Of a DNA stretch of 64,000 nt, positions 20,547 to 31,045 are shown piece by piece. Numbering within the stretch: position 1 is the stretch's first letter; each line of letters opens with the position of its first letter. Origin of the DNA: Datura wrightii (lineage: Eukaryota; Streptophyta; Magnoliopsida; Solanales; Solanaceae). The stretch covers positions 67,782,001 to 67,846,000 of the forward strand of contig JASDFA010000006.1 of assembly GCA_035772735.1 (NCBI GenBank), read 5' to 3'. The notes under the pieces are model-generated. The model worked only from the letters and a program-made list of their open reading frames with translations, made no database searches and was not told the DNA's origin. The translations under genes and the position numbers were made by a program.

Positions 20547-22340
20547 CAATCAATTATGAATACGGGAGGTGCACTCCTCAGTAAGTGCAACTGTAGCATA
20601 CTCTGTCAATCTGCTCTTGTTTGTCACAATGTCTTTGATGTACTTGGCATATTTTGGCACACCCTGCAACACATCAACTAAAGGAAGATTAATATATACC
20701 TGCTTTAGCACTTCCATGAACTTCTTAAAGCATGCTTCCTCTTTGTGCTTTTTCAATCTTTGAGGAAACGGGGGCGGTGGTCTTTCCATCTCTGCTGCCT
20801 TTTCCTTCCCCCTCACATCATCGTTTCCTTCATCTTTTTTTGTTGCTCCAGATTTCTAAGGTGGTCTTTCGGGTTCCACCTCCTCTAGTTGCTTTCCACT
20901 TCGGGTAGTAATTGCATTCACCTGCTTAGGATTCGGGTCTGTATCACTTGGTAATCCTCCCCTCGGTCTAGTATTTTGGGCTCCAGCTAACTGTCCCAAC
21001 TGATACTCCAATGCCTTTGTAGCTAACTGCTGATTTTTCATATCAGCTGTCAATGTTACCTAATTAGCCTGCATCTGCGCCTGGTTAGCTATTATGGTTT
21101 TGAGCATATCCTCGACATTGCTAGACTGAGGAGGTGCATTATTTCCTCTGAACTTTGGTTGAAAATTGTGATGACCCCCTTGATTTCTATGCATGCCCTG
21201 ATTTGAACTCTGTCCCTAATGACTATTACTTCCCCATGAAAAATTCGGATGATTTCTCCACTTTGGGTTGTAACTGTTGCCATACTGCTGATTACTGCTC
21301 CTCTGGGCATTTCCAACAAAATTTACTGAATCTGGATTTGCACCACAATACACAGCTGAATGTTCACTACTTCCACAGACTTCACACCATACCTGATGAA
21401 CTGCATTGACTGGGGCTTGTGCCTGGCTCAAGCTCATACTACTGAAATGAGTGTTAAGTTAATTTTGCAATGCAACTATCTGTGTAGCGATAGCTGTGAA
21501 TCCATCCACCTCAAAGACCCTTGAGGCTTTCTTTGCTCCCCCTCGAGTTGTATCCACATTCCATTCTGGATTACCTTGTGAAATGTGGTTCAATAAGGTG
21601 TAAAGCTCTTCGTAGGTCTTTTCCAATGCCTGCCCACCGGCTGCTGAATCTAACAAAATCTTTGTATGTGGTTGCAGACCCTCAATGAATGTATTCATCA
21701 ACACATCATTAGACTAGTGATGGTGAGGACAATCTCTTAGCATTGACTTGAAGCTCTCCCAAGCTTGATACAAATTCTCACCCTCTCTCTGTTTGAAACT
21801 TAGAATCTGACTTCTAAGCCTGGCTGTCTTCCCTGATGGAAAGAATCATATCAAAAACTTCCTTGCTAGGTCATCCCAAGTAGTAATAGAATTTGGCGGT
21901 TCAGCCTTCAACAATCTCTTGGCTTCCCCCAGCAATGAGAACGGGAATAGTGTAAGCCTCACATAATCAGATGATACTCTAGCGGGTATATACGCGTCAC
22001 TTATCTCCAAGAAAATTTGGAGATGCTGTTGCGAATCTTCATGAGGGAGACCTATAAATTTCCCGCTGGTGTGCAATAGCTGCACCATATTCTGCTTAAG
22101 TTCGAACTTTCCTCCTGGTTCTAGCCTGCGAATGCTGGATGTTACATTGTTTGCATGTGGGTTTGCCACCTCGTGGACCGGTCTTGCTGCTATCTCTTCG
22201 GGCACTAAAATTGCCCTTACAATTGGTGGTTGTTGTTGTTGCCCCAGAGTTGCTCTCCTTAATAACTTCAACTTCTTTTCTAGAGCTTCCCTTTTCTGTA
22301 GATGAAATTGTCTCTCTGATTCTAACAACGGATCCACCAA
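20547..22340 (-). pseudogene. gag: M1 Gag, interrupted by several stops
   Basis: It aligns end to end with the 593-codon P1 Gag. The start is ATG 22340-22338 (MVDPLLESE). Stops include TGA after KFLI (about 21846), TAG after CPHHH (about 21716), TAA in LQN*LN (about 21456), and others near 21215, 21060 and 20855. The zinc knuckle CEVCGSSEHSAVYC near 21355-21396 keeps all four ligands. Most stops are single-base changes in the same frame, so decay followed insertion. Confidence 0.9.
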
Positions 22341-22466
22341 CTACTTATCCCTTGCCCGCGTTCAGAAACAATTTAGTACCTGCAAGAGAAAGGCTAAGAT
22401 CAAGTCGTCAACACTTGTATCGAACCTGTAAACTAACACTAAGAAAATTAAATAACCAATTTCCAG

Positions 22467-22484
22467 TCCCCGGCAACGGCGCCA
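22467..22484 (-). other. M1 primer binding site (tRNA-Asp type)
   Basis: In sense it reads TGGCGCCGTTGCCGGGGA, separated by six bases from the 5' LTR inner edge at 22491. It is the canonical Athila-lineage primer site. A leader (22341-22466) precedes gag. Confidence 0.9.
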
Positions 22485-22490
22485 AAAACT

Positions 22491-23998
22491 TGTTCTCTCT
22501 CAACTACACGCAAGTGCATGTGGTTGTACAAGTAATAAAGTGGCTTTATTTCAAGCCAGGTATCGAACCCATAGGGACTGTAATGTACCAGTAATTTTTT
22601 TCTTCAAGTGTTTCGTATACGCAATTTTATAGAAGCAGACAAACAGAACAAATGGAGATTTTTCCAGAATATTAGTGAATGTAACTTTAAGTAAAGAGAT
22701 TGTAAATTATAATTCAAACAATAATACAAACAAGCTAAGGTTAAGGAAAAACATGCAGATATGTAATTTACTAATTGAATTTCAGTCAACACTTCTCTTC
22801 GGTTGTTGGTCAAGAATTATTAACCAATGGATTGGGTCTTTCGAATTCCTCTCCAATTAAAGAATCATGAGACTCACATTACACATTTATGTGATGCAAA
22901 TACTTCATATTCTAGCAATACACAACAAATTCCATAGATGACCAAATATGACATTAAAGATATATTTCTATTTTGAATGTGTATCTTCTCTTAATTTCTC
23001 AACCAAGCCAAGAACATATCCTACCAATTCACATCTATCCAATTAATCTTCCTTTCAAAAATAAAATTGGAATTTTAGGATTTACATTAACAATGGCCAA
23101 GCATTAATGTAGTAAAAACAAGAATTAGTAGAACAACCATTGTAGAGAAGATAAAAACTGAATTAATATCAATTACATACTACTGCAATCATCCTCAACC
23201 TCAGCTAATGGTGAATTAGCCACTCATTTGATGATTAAACATCCTCAAACATGTAGAAATCATACAAGCAATTCAAATTGAAGAGAAAAAGAAAGAAAAT
23301 TAACCTAAGAACTTCTTCAGCTCAACTACCTGATACCCACGTTCTTAGCTTGAAAATGTCAGATATCTTAAAATAAAACCTAAGTGTGCTATTTATACAA
23401 GTGGGAAATTTCCTAGAATAAACTGGAAATGTGGCACGGAGGGTATCGCGGAGCACCAGCTCCGTGCCACGGCCTTGACGCGGACCTTCACTGGAACTTG
23501 GGGTGCCGGATAATTATCTTCAGCGTGGCACGGAGGGTATCGCGGAGCCTCAGCTCCGTGCCACAGACATAACGCGCACCTTTACTGGAATCCAGGTGAG
23601 CAGCTAAATCCTCCCACCGTGTCACTGAAGTGAACGCGGAGCATGGGCTCCGTGACACAGTGCCATCGCGCACCTTCACTGGAATTCCACCCAAATTCCA
23701 CTCTAGGCAGAATGCCTCCGCGATGGTGGTGTGACATGGCCCTGTCGCGGAGCATAAATGTTTTAGCATTTTCTTGCCGACTTCCGAGTTTTTCTTTCGA
23801 GTCCATTCTTCCACTTCACCAACTTGTAGATTACTTTCCAAAATTTATTCTAACTGAAAAAATAATAGCTAATCATGTTGGTTAGCATAAATCCACATTT
23901 ACATAAAAATCACATGAGAATGTACACATAAAAGTAGATAAACAAGTCAAAATTAAGTAATAAAGTATCACTTGGGCATGCAATTATGCCCAAGATCA
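22491..23998 (-). repeat. M1 5' LTR (1508 bp)
   Basis: It has the same length as 2375-3882, with TG...CA ends in sense. TATAAATAG lies at 23397-23389 (sense), and GC-rich inverted repeats lie upstream of it (about 23430-23760). TSD aggtg follows at 23999-24003. Confidence 0.95.
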
Positions 23999-24532
23999 AG
24001 GTGTGCTTCATTATATCAGTATTTCTACTTGGAAATGGGAATAAATCAACATGGAATTCATCACAGGGTTGACTCACATTTTGTCGACAATATGACTCCA
24101 TTTGGGTTGTGGTAAATAGGTTGACCAAGGCCGCTCATTTTCTACCGGTCAAAACCACAGATTCGGCGGAGGACTATGCCAAACTATATATTCGGGAGCT
24201 AGTTCGATTGCATGGAGTTCCGTTGTCCATCATATCAGATAGAGGTACCCAATTTACCTCTCAATTTTTGAGGTCATTTCAAAAAGGACTTGGTACTTAG
24301 GTTAAGCTCAGCACAACATTTCACCATTAAATGGATGGTCAAATGGAGTGGACAATTAGACTCTCGAGGACATGCTGAGAGCATGCGTGATTAACTTCAA
24401 AGGTAGGTGGGATGATCATTTGCCTCTTATTGAGTTTGCATAGAATAATAGTTATCATTCCGACATTCAGATGGCTCCGCTTGAGGCTCTCTATGGGCGG
24501 AGATGTAGGTTTCCTGTTGGCTGATTCGAAGT
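23999..24532 (+). pseudogene. Tekay A integrase core
   Basis: It resumes the integrase cut at 2374. The first catalytic Asp region reads NMEF, so that Asp has become Glu, with a stop just before it. The second Asp in ISDRGTQF is intact (about 24225-24250). The frame then breaks at 24298 and around 24330-24360, and YGRRCRFPVG leads to FEV at 24532. The last five bases, gaagt, are the left TSD of B. Confidence 0.88.
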
Positions 24533-25225
24533 TGTAATACCCGGGAAGTGCTTAGGAATAAACCTGGGGAGTTAAAATTTCAAAATGCAGAAATTTAGGA
24601 AAAATGTTGTAGGACGAGCCACAAAACGACTCATGGTAACAAACCACGAGTCGTTGTATGTGGTCATGGTGTGAAGCCAGGCCTGGTGGTAGTCTGGATC
24701 ACGGGCATCACAACGTCTCGTTGTGAGAAGGCACGGGCCATTGTTAGTGGTCATGGGAAGGAAGTGGATCTGGGCAGTGGCTAAGACGGTTTGAAACCAC
24801 GGCCAGTTGTTTGTAAGGATGACTCATCTTGTCGAGCCGTGGGTGTAAATTACAAACCATGAAGTTTGGCAGTCCGGACCATAGGCGTATACCACGGGTC
24901 GTGATATCTTCCCACAGTCCATTGGTTCAATCATGGGATCATCCAATTTAGGTTTTTCTGCGATTTTAGTAAGGGCATTTCTATTATTTCCTAGTCCTAA
25001 GGCCCTATACAACATCGTTTAGGGATCGTTTTGAAGGGTTTTAGTAGAGGAAGACCTATTCTAAGTGCATACTCCCCTGCATACAAGGTTGAAGGCTTCA
25101 AGGAGGTGATTCAATGCAAAATTCAAGGTTTCCTTTGGAATCTGATCTTGGGCAATTGAAGGGTGATAGAATTCCTCATTTCCAGGTATGTAGGGTTTTA
25201 ATGAGGGTCTTCCTTCCACACCCAC
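24533..25225 (+). repeat. Tekay B 5' LTR, first part
   Basis: It starts TGTAATACCCGGG and matches 37953 onward. It contains several copies of the ACGACTCGTGG/CCACGAGTCGT motif (about 24600-24910). The E3 insertion cuts it, and cccac at 25221-25225 is the altered left TSD. Confidence 0.92.
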
Positions 25226-26640
25226 TGATGAGCCCGCAAGTGTACGGGTCGTACAAGTAATATAGTTGCCCTTTTTAAGAGACAGAATGTCGAACCCACA
25301 GGGAATGGTTCAGCAAATTATCAAGTTCAAGTGTTAGTTAAGAAGTCGGTTTTAAAAGTTTTCAATAAATTATAATTAAATCTTAGTGGTGACATGAAAT
25401 AATCTGGAAGCAATACAAAAAAAAACTAGAGTTAAAGCCGGATAATCATGCAATGCTACAATTCATAATGGGTTCAGTATGAAATTATCAATTGTTGTCT
25501 CACATAATTAGAATTGCATGTTCATGGTCTTCCGAACCTCTAAACATGAAAAACTAGCCTCACTACTACATCGTTGAGCAAGGATGTCATTTCTAGTTCG
25601 TGGGCAATTCACTACGTGGATGTGGTTTATGGGGTTTACACCCTTGATTGGGGACTTCCTTACCTCCAACCATTTAACCAAACTTAGCTTCACAACTACT
25701 CCTACTAGTGGTGGAGTGACAAATCTAAGTTGGTGTCTTGCTATCTTCCCGTTTTATCAACCAAGCAAAGCAAATTAGGTATATTCCTATCCTAACCGTG
25801 AATCCTATCAAAAGATAAGAACTTGCTTCTTACAATCTTATATTCTTGCCTAGGTTTGCTCTTCCAAGCTTTCACCTATGCTTAACCCACTTTTTTTCAT
25901 GGTGATCAAACATAAAAACAACAATAATAAAGATTGTAAGACAAAACAACAACTAATAACTCAACCCAAAATGAATCTAAGAAAATACAATCATATCCAT
26001 GGCCTCGACCCTAGATGGAGGGTTCTAGCCACCCATGTTTGTACAAATACTCAAAACCATGTTTAGAGTAGTTTACTTACAAGTATAGATGAAAAGAAAT
26101 CAAGAAAAGATGAACCCGATAGGAGTTCTCCAAGTCTCCTTCGCGCGTCCCTTCGGTTTTTCCAAAAAATCGCGTGTTTGATGATTTTAGAAGCTAAGGG
26201 TTCCATTTATACTATGCTAAAAAAATGCAAAATTTCACCTGTGGTGGAACAGCTCCGTGTCACGGAACTGAACACTCTAATTGACCTCCGTGACACGGAG
26301 GTAACGCGTACCCTCACTGGAATGTGCCGAAAAATGCAATTTTCGGCCAAGTGTTGCCACGTTGTCAGCGTGCCACGACCCCTATCGCGCATGGTGCTAG
26401 TTATTGCATGTTTTCTTGTTGACTTTCACATTTTTCTCTTGATTCCATTCCTCCACTTCAAAAATCATGAATTAGTTCTTCAAATGCATTATTAACCTTC
26501 AAAAACAAGGACTAATCGTGTTGGTTAGTATATATTCACATTTACATAAAATCACATGAGAATGTATATAAATAAGTAGATAAACAAGACTAAATCTAGT
26601 TATAAAGTAGAACTTGGGCATGACCTTATGCCGAAGATCC
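25226..26640 (-). repeat. E3 3' LTR (1415 bp)
   Basis: It begins TGATGAGCCCG on the plus strand and ends GATCC at 26636-26640, where the 5' copy has GATCA. It contains CTCCGTGTCACGG and CTCCGTGACACGGAGG repeats (about 26250-26300) and a TATA-like site in sense near 26206-26216. Confidence 0.9.
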
Positions 26641-28154
26641 TAAACCCACACTTAAAGCCTTGTTCGTCCTCGAACAAACCTTTTACATCTCATGCACATG
26701 AAGACTCACACATAGCTAATTTAGCAAGACAATTCAATCTACGACTACAATGATTGTTTAAGATAGCAAGCTAAAAATAGACCATGCAAGATTTGACCAT
26801 TAAAATCAATTTTGACTATGTTAAGATTTCCTAACCTCAAGACTTGACTCTCAATCTTAGCAAACTCATGCAAATCAACTGATCAAGAAATCCAACACGA
26901 ATTATATCCTTCATTAAACATGTGCCCTCACAACAAGAGAGTTATCCATTTTCACACGCAAATTTTTAAATCACAACATGTATGGGTAAATGAATCGAAT
27001 TACGCTCACTCTCACAAAGAATTCACATGCATCATGTAATGACCCATCAGCTTGCCCTTAGTGTTTTACTCCACTAATTTAAGGATGTTTGAACGTAAGA
27101 TCAAGTAGGACTTTTTAGGTTGTAATTTAGACTAAGTGTAGGTAGGTATTCTTTAATAATCGCGTCATTCTTCCCCAAGCGCTTTTAATACATCACACCT
27201 TCATTAGGAATATTTCTTCTCTTACTTCACCCTCCTTCTTTTCACTTTTCCTCTTCTTGTTCCCATTTCTTTAAGCACACTTAGCTTATTGGTAAGGAGT
27301 ACTTAAGCCCTTTTTCATTCATTTCTTTTCTTACTCCCTACCAATAATCAAGCATTTTCAAACAAGTGCACCTCTAAGTTTTTCCTTAACTTCCACAACT
27401 GCTATTTTTCCTTCTTTTTCCCAGTTCTCACTCCTTCACTCTTTTGGATTTTTCACTTAAGCGCTTAGGAGTTTTGAATCAATTTCAAGGCTAATGAAAG
27501 AAAAATGATTTAACTTATGTTGTAGCTATCAAAGAATAGGCTTAAGGCTCAATGGGGCTAACTAGGATTCAATATTCAAGGTAGGTAAGGCAAGGATTAA
27601 ATATTTGGCTCATTCAAAGAAATGCCTAAATCATTTCCTAAACTCTACATCCTTCATTTCATTTTATATACACACCGAGCAAGTTTAAGACACTCCACAA
27701 TAGCATGGAATATTCAAACATCTTACACACATAGCACATGCTCAATTCAAGAAACATCCATCAGACTCTTAACTCAGCTAATCACAAGAATTCAAAATTA
27801 AGCTTTAATCACATAGCGTCAAATTCAAGATCCTAGGTGTCTCAACATAGGTATACCACTTGCATGCTTCAACAGTAAACATACTTGCATCTAACAGTCA
27901 TTTATAGCCTATAGCAAGAATATCATTCCATTATGTAGCTACAGGTTCAAAAACTGAAACCTATTTACTAAAAACACTATATACAAACAACGAAAAATTT
28001 TATTCTTCGGTTCAAAGACCCCCCGTCGGAAAAGAACCGACAAGAAAAACCAATGGGTGGTGAAGTCATGCTCAACTCAAAATAATTTTTTCTAATATGT
28101 ATCAAGCACTACATTCACCAAAATCATTAAGCACAAAATTTTTATATTTCCCTC
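26641..28154 (-). other. E3 3' untranslated region
   Basis: This 1.5 kb has no credible gene. Blocks match the M1 region 3883-5561 in the same orientation, including the polypurine-like CTTTAAGTGTGGG (complement at 26645-26658) beside the LTR and the nearby GTTCGAGGACGAACAAGG block. Confidence 0.78.
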
Positions 28155-28190
28155 ACCCCACACTTAAATCATGCTTTGTCCCCAAAACAT
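28155..28190 (-). other. Conserved stem-loop 2 plus GT-rich box in E3
   Basis: ATG-C-TTTG-TCCC-CAAA-A-CAT at 28171-28190 is a stem with one mismatch and the same TCCC loop as M1. The complement of AAGTGTGGGGT is at 28155-28165. The stem sequence differs from P1 and M1, but pairing and loop are kept. Confidence 0.6.
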
Positions 28191-28441
28191 CTAATCCAAA
28201 TTCAAAAGGGTGAGAAATACTCCCTGAGGCCTCTAGGCCTAGCTAGCAACATGTTTTTCTTTCTTTGAACACGTGGGTATTCAACCCCACACTTTTCCTC
28301 TTTCATGCTTCTTAGCTTCCTCCTTGCTGGGTACTCAGACTTCCCCTGCATCTGTGCTTAAATCTCCACCAAAAACAACAACAAGATGAAAATAAACAAA
28401 ATCACACAAATGCAAGAAATTAAGATGGTACTTGTGGTACC

Positions 28442-28459
28442 CTTGGGTTGCCTCCCAAG
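28442..28459 (-). other. Conserved stem-loop 1 in E3
   Basis: CTTGGG (28442-28447), TTGCCT, CCCAAG (28454-28459) form a perfect 6-bp stem. In sense the loop is AGGCAA, identical to P1, but four of the stem pairs differ or are shifted relative to CACGGG/CCCGTG. It lies 40 bases after the ORF stop at 28499. Between this and stem-loop 2 there are only about 250 bases with no ORF. Confidence 0.75.
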
Positions 28460-28498
28460 CAGCGCCTAATTTTACGTCGCGGCACGACGTATCAAATT

Positions 28499-29503
28499 TC
28501 ACCACTTTTCCCTCCACTTTGAGGATATGAATCTCACCCCTAATTTCTTCTCTAATTTCCTCTTATGCTCTAGGGGTGGTGGTGAAAACCTTAAAGGACC
28601 AAGCAGTAGATGTCGCCTCTTGCACTTGTTGACCCTTAAGTAAGTGAAGTCATTTTGTCTCTTAGATTCAACAAATTTCAGAATATATGGACCTTGTTCC
28701 TCCTCTAGACCTTTCTCTACAAGCTTGGAAGACTCTATTTCTAGGTTGTCAAGCAAACTCAATGTCGAAAAATGCTTCGAGTGGGGTACAATGCACCTCA
28801 AATCTGAAACTGCATTTTTATTGACTTCCTTACTTGTGTATACCTTCTCCACATCAACATCTATATCTCCATAAATTTCAAATGGTTGGTACTCTCTCTC
28901 TTCTTTCAAGAATGGATCGGCTATACATGTGAGACAATCATGGAGACTCTCGGGAGCTTCCAACAGTTGAGCTTGTTTCAAGAACTCACTCTTTTCTTCT
29001 CCTTGTAGTCCCTCCTGAGTATTGCATAAAACCGTCACTTGCAAATCAGAGAAAGCTTCAACTTCAGCCTTCATCTCCATGAACTTGTTGCTTATCATTT
29101 CTAGGGCCTCTCCATTTTCCTCTTACTGAATTCTCAATGCTTCCATCTCCTCCTTCATTGCTTCTGTTTGCTCAAGGACCTGTTTTATCATGTTTTGTAT
29201 CCGAGCTTGGCTTTCCAAGTCCTCATTTTCATCATTCCTATATTCAGCAAAAACAACTGAAGGATCATAACAGGGGCTTGGGAAATGGGTATATGCATTT
29301 GGACAGCCATCCCAATGGCCATCTTGACCTCCACATATTTTGCAAGTGTATGCATTTGGAAAAACATTCCAATGGCCATTCTGACCACCACATATATTAC
29401 AAGTATTACAGTGCTGCCATAAGTGGGGTCCTCCGCAATTCAGACAAGATTCTCCGAAATATGAGTATCCACCATTTAAACCATTTGTATTCCATGATGT
29501 CAT
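28499..29503 (-). pseudogene. E3 Cys/His-repeat and acidic coiled-coil-like ORF, split by one stop
   Basis: This is one reading frame of about 335 codons from ATG 29503 to the stop at 28499, interrupted once by TAA at 29125-29123. The N-terminal 70 residues carry CLNCGGPHLWQHC, then a 19-residue repeat in tandem (CNICGGQNGHW..., CKICGGQDGHW...), each a knuckle-like CX2CX5H unit; only the second repeat has a nearby final Cys. The middle (about 95-160) is Glu/Met/Lys-rich and likely coiled coil. The C-terminus is basic (KRKLEKKLGVRF). I do not recognise the family. Position after the primer site and zinc-knuckle-like units suggest a Gag-like or RNA-binding role, but there is no Gag core. It could also be a captured host sequence. 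Confidence 0.65.
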
Positions 29504-29616
29504 GTCAAGAAGGGTATTCGAAAAAAATCAAAAATAATTAAAACAAATATCTACAATTTTTTTTTTCGAAAATAAGACTAACACAAGAATTTGTTTTCAA
29601 CTCACTAATACACCAG

Positions 29617-29634
29617 TCCCCGGCAACGACGCCA
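29617..29634 (-). other. E3 primer binding site (tRNA-Asp type)
   Basis: In sense it reads TGGCGTCGTTGCCGGGGA, six bases inside the 5' LTR edge at 29641. It has one change from M1. The short leader 29504-29616 has no other visible feature. Confidence 0.85.
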
Positions 29635-29640
29635 AAAACT

Positions 29641-31045
29641 TGATGTGCCCATAAGTGTACAGGTCGTACAAGTAATATAGTGGCCCTTTTTAAGAGCCCG
29701 AATGTCGAACTCACAGGGACTGGTTCAGAAAATTATCAAGTTCAAGTGTTAGTTAAGAAGTCAATTTTAGAAGTTTTCGATAAATTATAATTATATCTTA
29801 GTGGTGACACAAAATAATCTGGAAGCAATACAAAACAAAACTAGAGTTAAGGCTGGATAATCATGCAATGCTACAATTCATAATGAGTTAAGTATGAAAT
29901 TATCAATTATTGTCTCACATAATTGGAATTGCATGTTCATGGTCTTACGAACCTCTATACACCACAAACTAGCCTCACTACTACATTCTTGAGTGAGGAT
30001 GTCATTTGTAGTTCGTGGGCAATTCACTACGTGGATGTGGTGTATGGGGTTTATGCCCTTGATTGGGGACTTCCGTACCTCCAACCATTTACCCAAACTT
30101 AGCTTCACAACTACTCCTACAAGTGGTGGAGTACAATTCTAAGTTGGTGTCTTTATATCTTCCCATTTTATCAACCAAGCAAGGTAAATTAGGTATATTC
30201 ATATCCTAACCACAAATCTTAGCAAAAGACAAGAACTTGCTTCCTACATTCTTATGTTCTTGCCTAGGTTTGCTCTTCCAAGCTTCCACCCAAGCTTAAC
30301 CCACTTGTTTTCATGGTGATCAATCATAAAAACAAAAATAATAAATATTGTAAGACAAAACAACCACTAACAACTTAACCCAAAACGAATCTAAGCAAAT
30401 ACAATCATATCCATGGCCTCAACACCAGATGGAGGGTTCTAGCCACCCATGTTTGTACAAATACTCAAAACCATGTTTATAGTAGTTTACTTACAAGTAT
30501 AGATTAAAGGAAATGAAGAAAAGATGAACCCAAGAGGAGTTCTCCAAGTCTCCTTCGCGCCTCCCTTCAAAAAATCGTGTCTGCCCTAATTTTGGGGCAA
30601 GGTTCCTATTTATAGTAAATGAGAATTTGCAGATTTTTTGCCTGTGGTGGAATGGCAACGTGTCACAGAGGTGAACGTGGAGCCTTTCCTCCGTGACATG
30701 GAGGTAACGCATACCCTCACTGGAATGTGCCAAAAAATGTAATTTTCGGCCAAGTGTTGCCGCGTTAGCAGCGTGCCACGGCCCCTATCGCGCAGGGTGC
30801 CAGTTATTGCATGTTTTCTTGTTGACTTTCACGTTTTGCTCTTGATTCCATTCCTCCACTTAAAAAAATCATGAATTAGTTCCTCAAATGCATTATTAAC
30901 CTTCAAAAACAAGGACTAATCATGTTGGTTAGTATATATTCACATTTACATAAAATCACATTAGAATGTATATAAATAAGTAGATAAACAAGACTAAATT
31001 GAGTTATAAAGTAGCACTTGGGCATTGCAATTATGCCCAAGATCA
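29641..31045 (-). repeat. E3 5' LTR (1405 bp)
   Basis: It runs from TGATGTGCCC to GCCCAAGATCA on the plus strand and matches 25226-26640 with about 8% differences in the first 280 bp. A TATA-like site in sense lies near 30605-30613. The GC-rich inverted repeats (about 30655-30790) are more decayed than in P1. Confidence 0.92.

Larger units (their letters stand above)
2375..23998 (-). mobile_element. Athila-type element M1 (near complete, with P1 nested inside)
   Basis: A minus-strand Athila element is inserted in integrase of A. It has 1508-bp LTRs at 22491-23998 (5') and 2375-3882 (3'), a primer site beside the 5' LTR, gag, protease, RT-RNase H-integrase, an extra ORF and a long 3' region. 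The flanking repeats aggtg at 2370-2374 and 23999-24003 match exactly. LTR ends are TGATCTTGGGC and GAACA in its own sense. P1 (9366-19281) splits its RT. Sampled LTR divergence is about 4% (3181-3480) to 7% (first 255 bp), older than P1, as the nesting requires. Confidence 0.95.
25226..31045 (-). mobile_element. Athila-like non-autonomous element E3 (5.8 kb)
   Basis: LTRs lie at 29641-31045 (5', 1405 bp) and 25226-26640 (3', 1415 bp). The TSD is cccat at 31046-31050 and cccac at 25221-25225 (one change). It has a tRNA-Asp-type primer site, the two conserved stem-loops and the Athila-style 3' region, but only about 3 kb of interior. That interior holds one Cys/His-rich, acidic ORF and no recognisable gag core, protease, RT or integrase. 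Sampled LTR divergence is about 8%. Replication would need trans-acting enzymes. Confidence 0.92.

Noticed and set aside
24533..24540. An apparent direct jump from integrase of A into an LTR, first read as an internal deletion
   Set aside because: gaagt before 24533 and after 40409 shows a normal insertion of B; the A integrase continues at 40410.
24600..24930. Possible host small-RNA or tRNA genes in the palindrome-rich LTR parts
   Set aside because: The palindromes are too short, lack tRNA box A/B spacing, and recur in every Tekay LTR copy.
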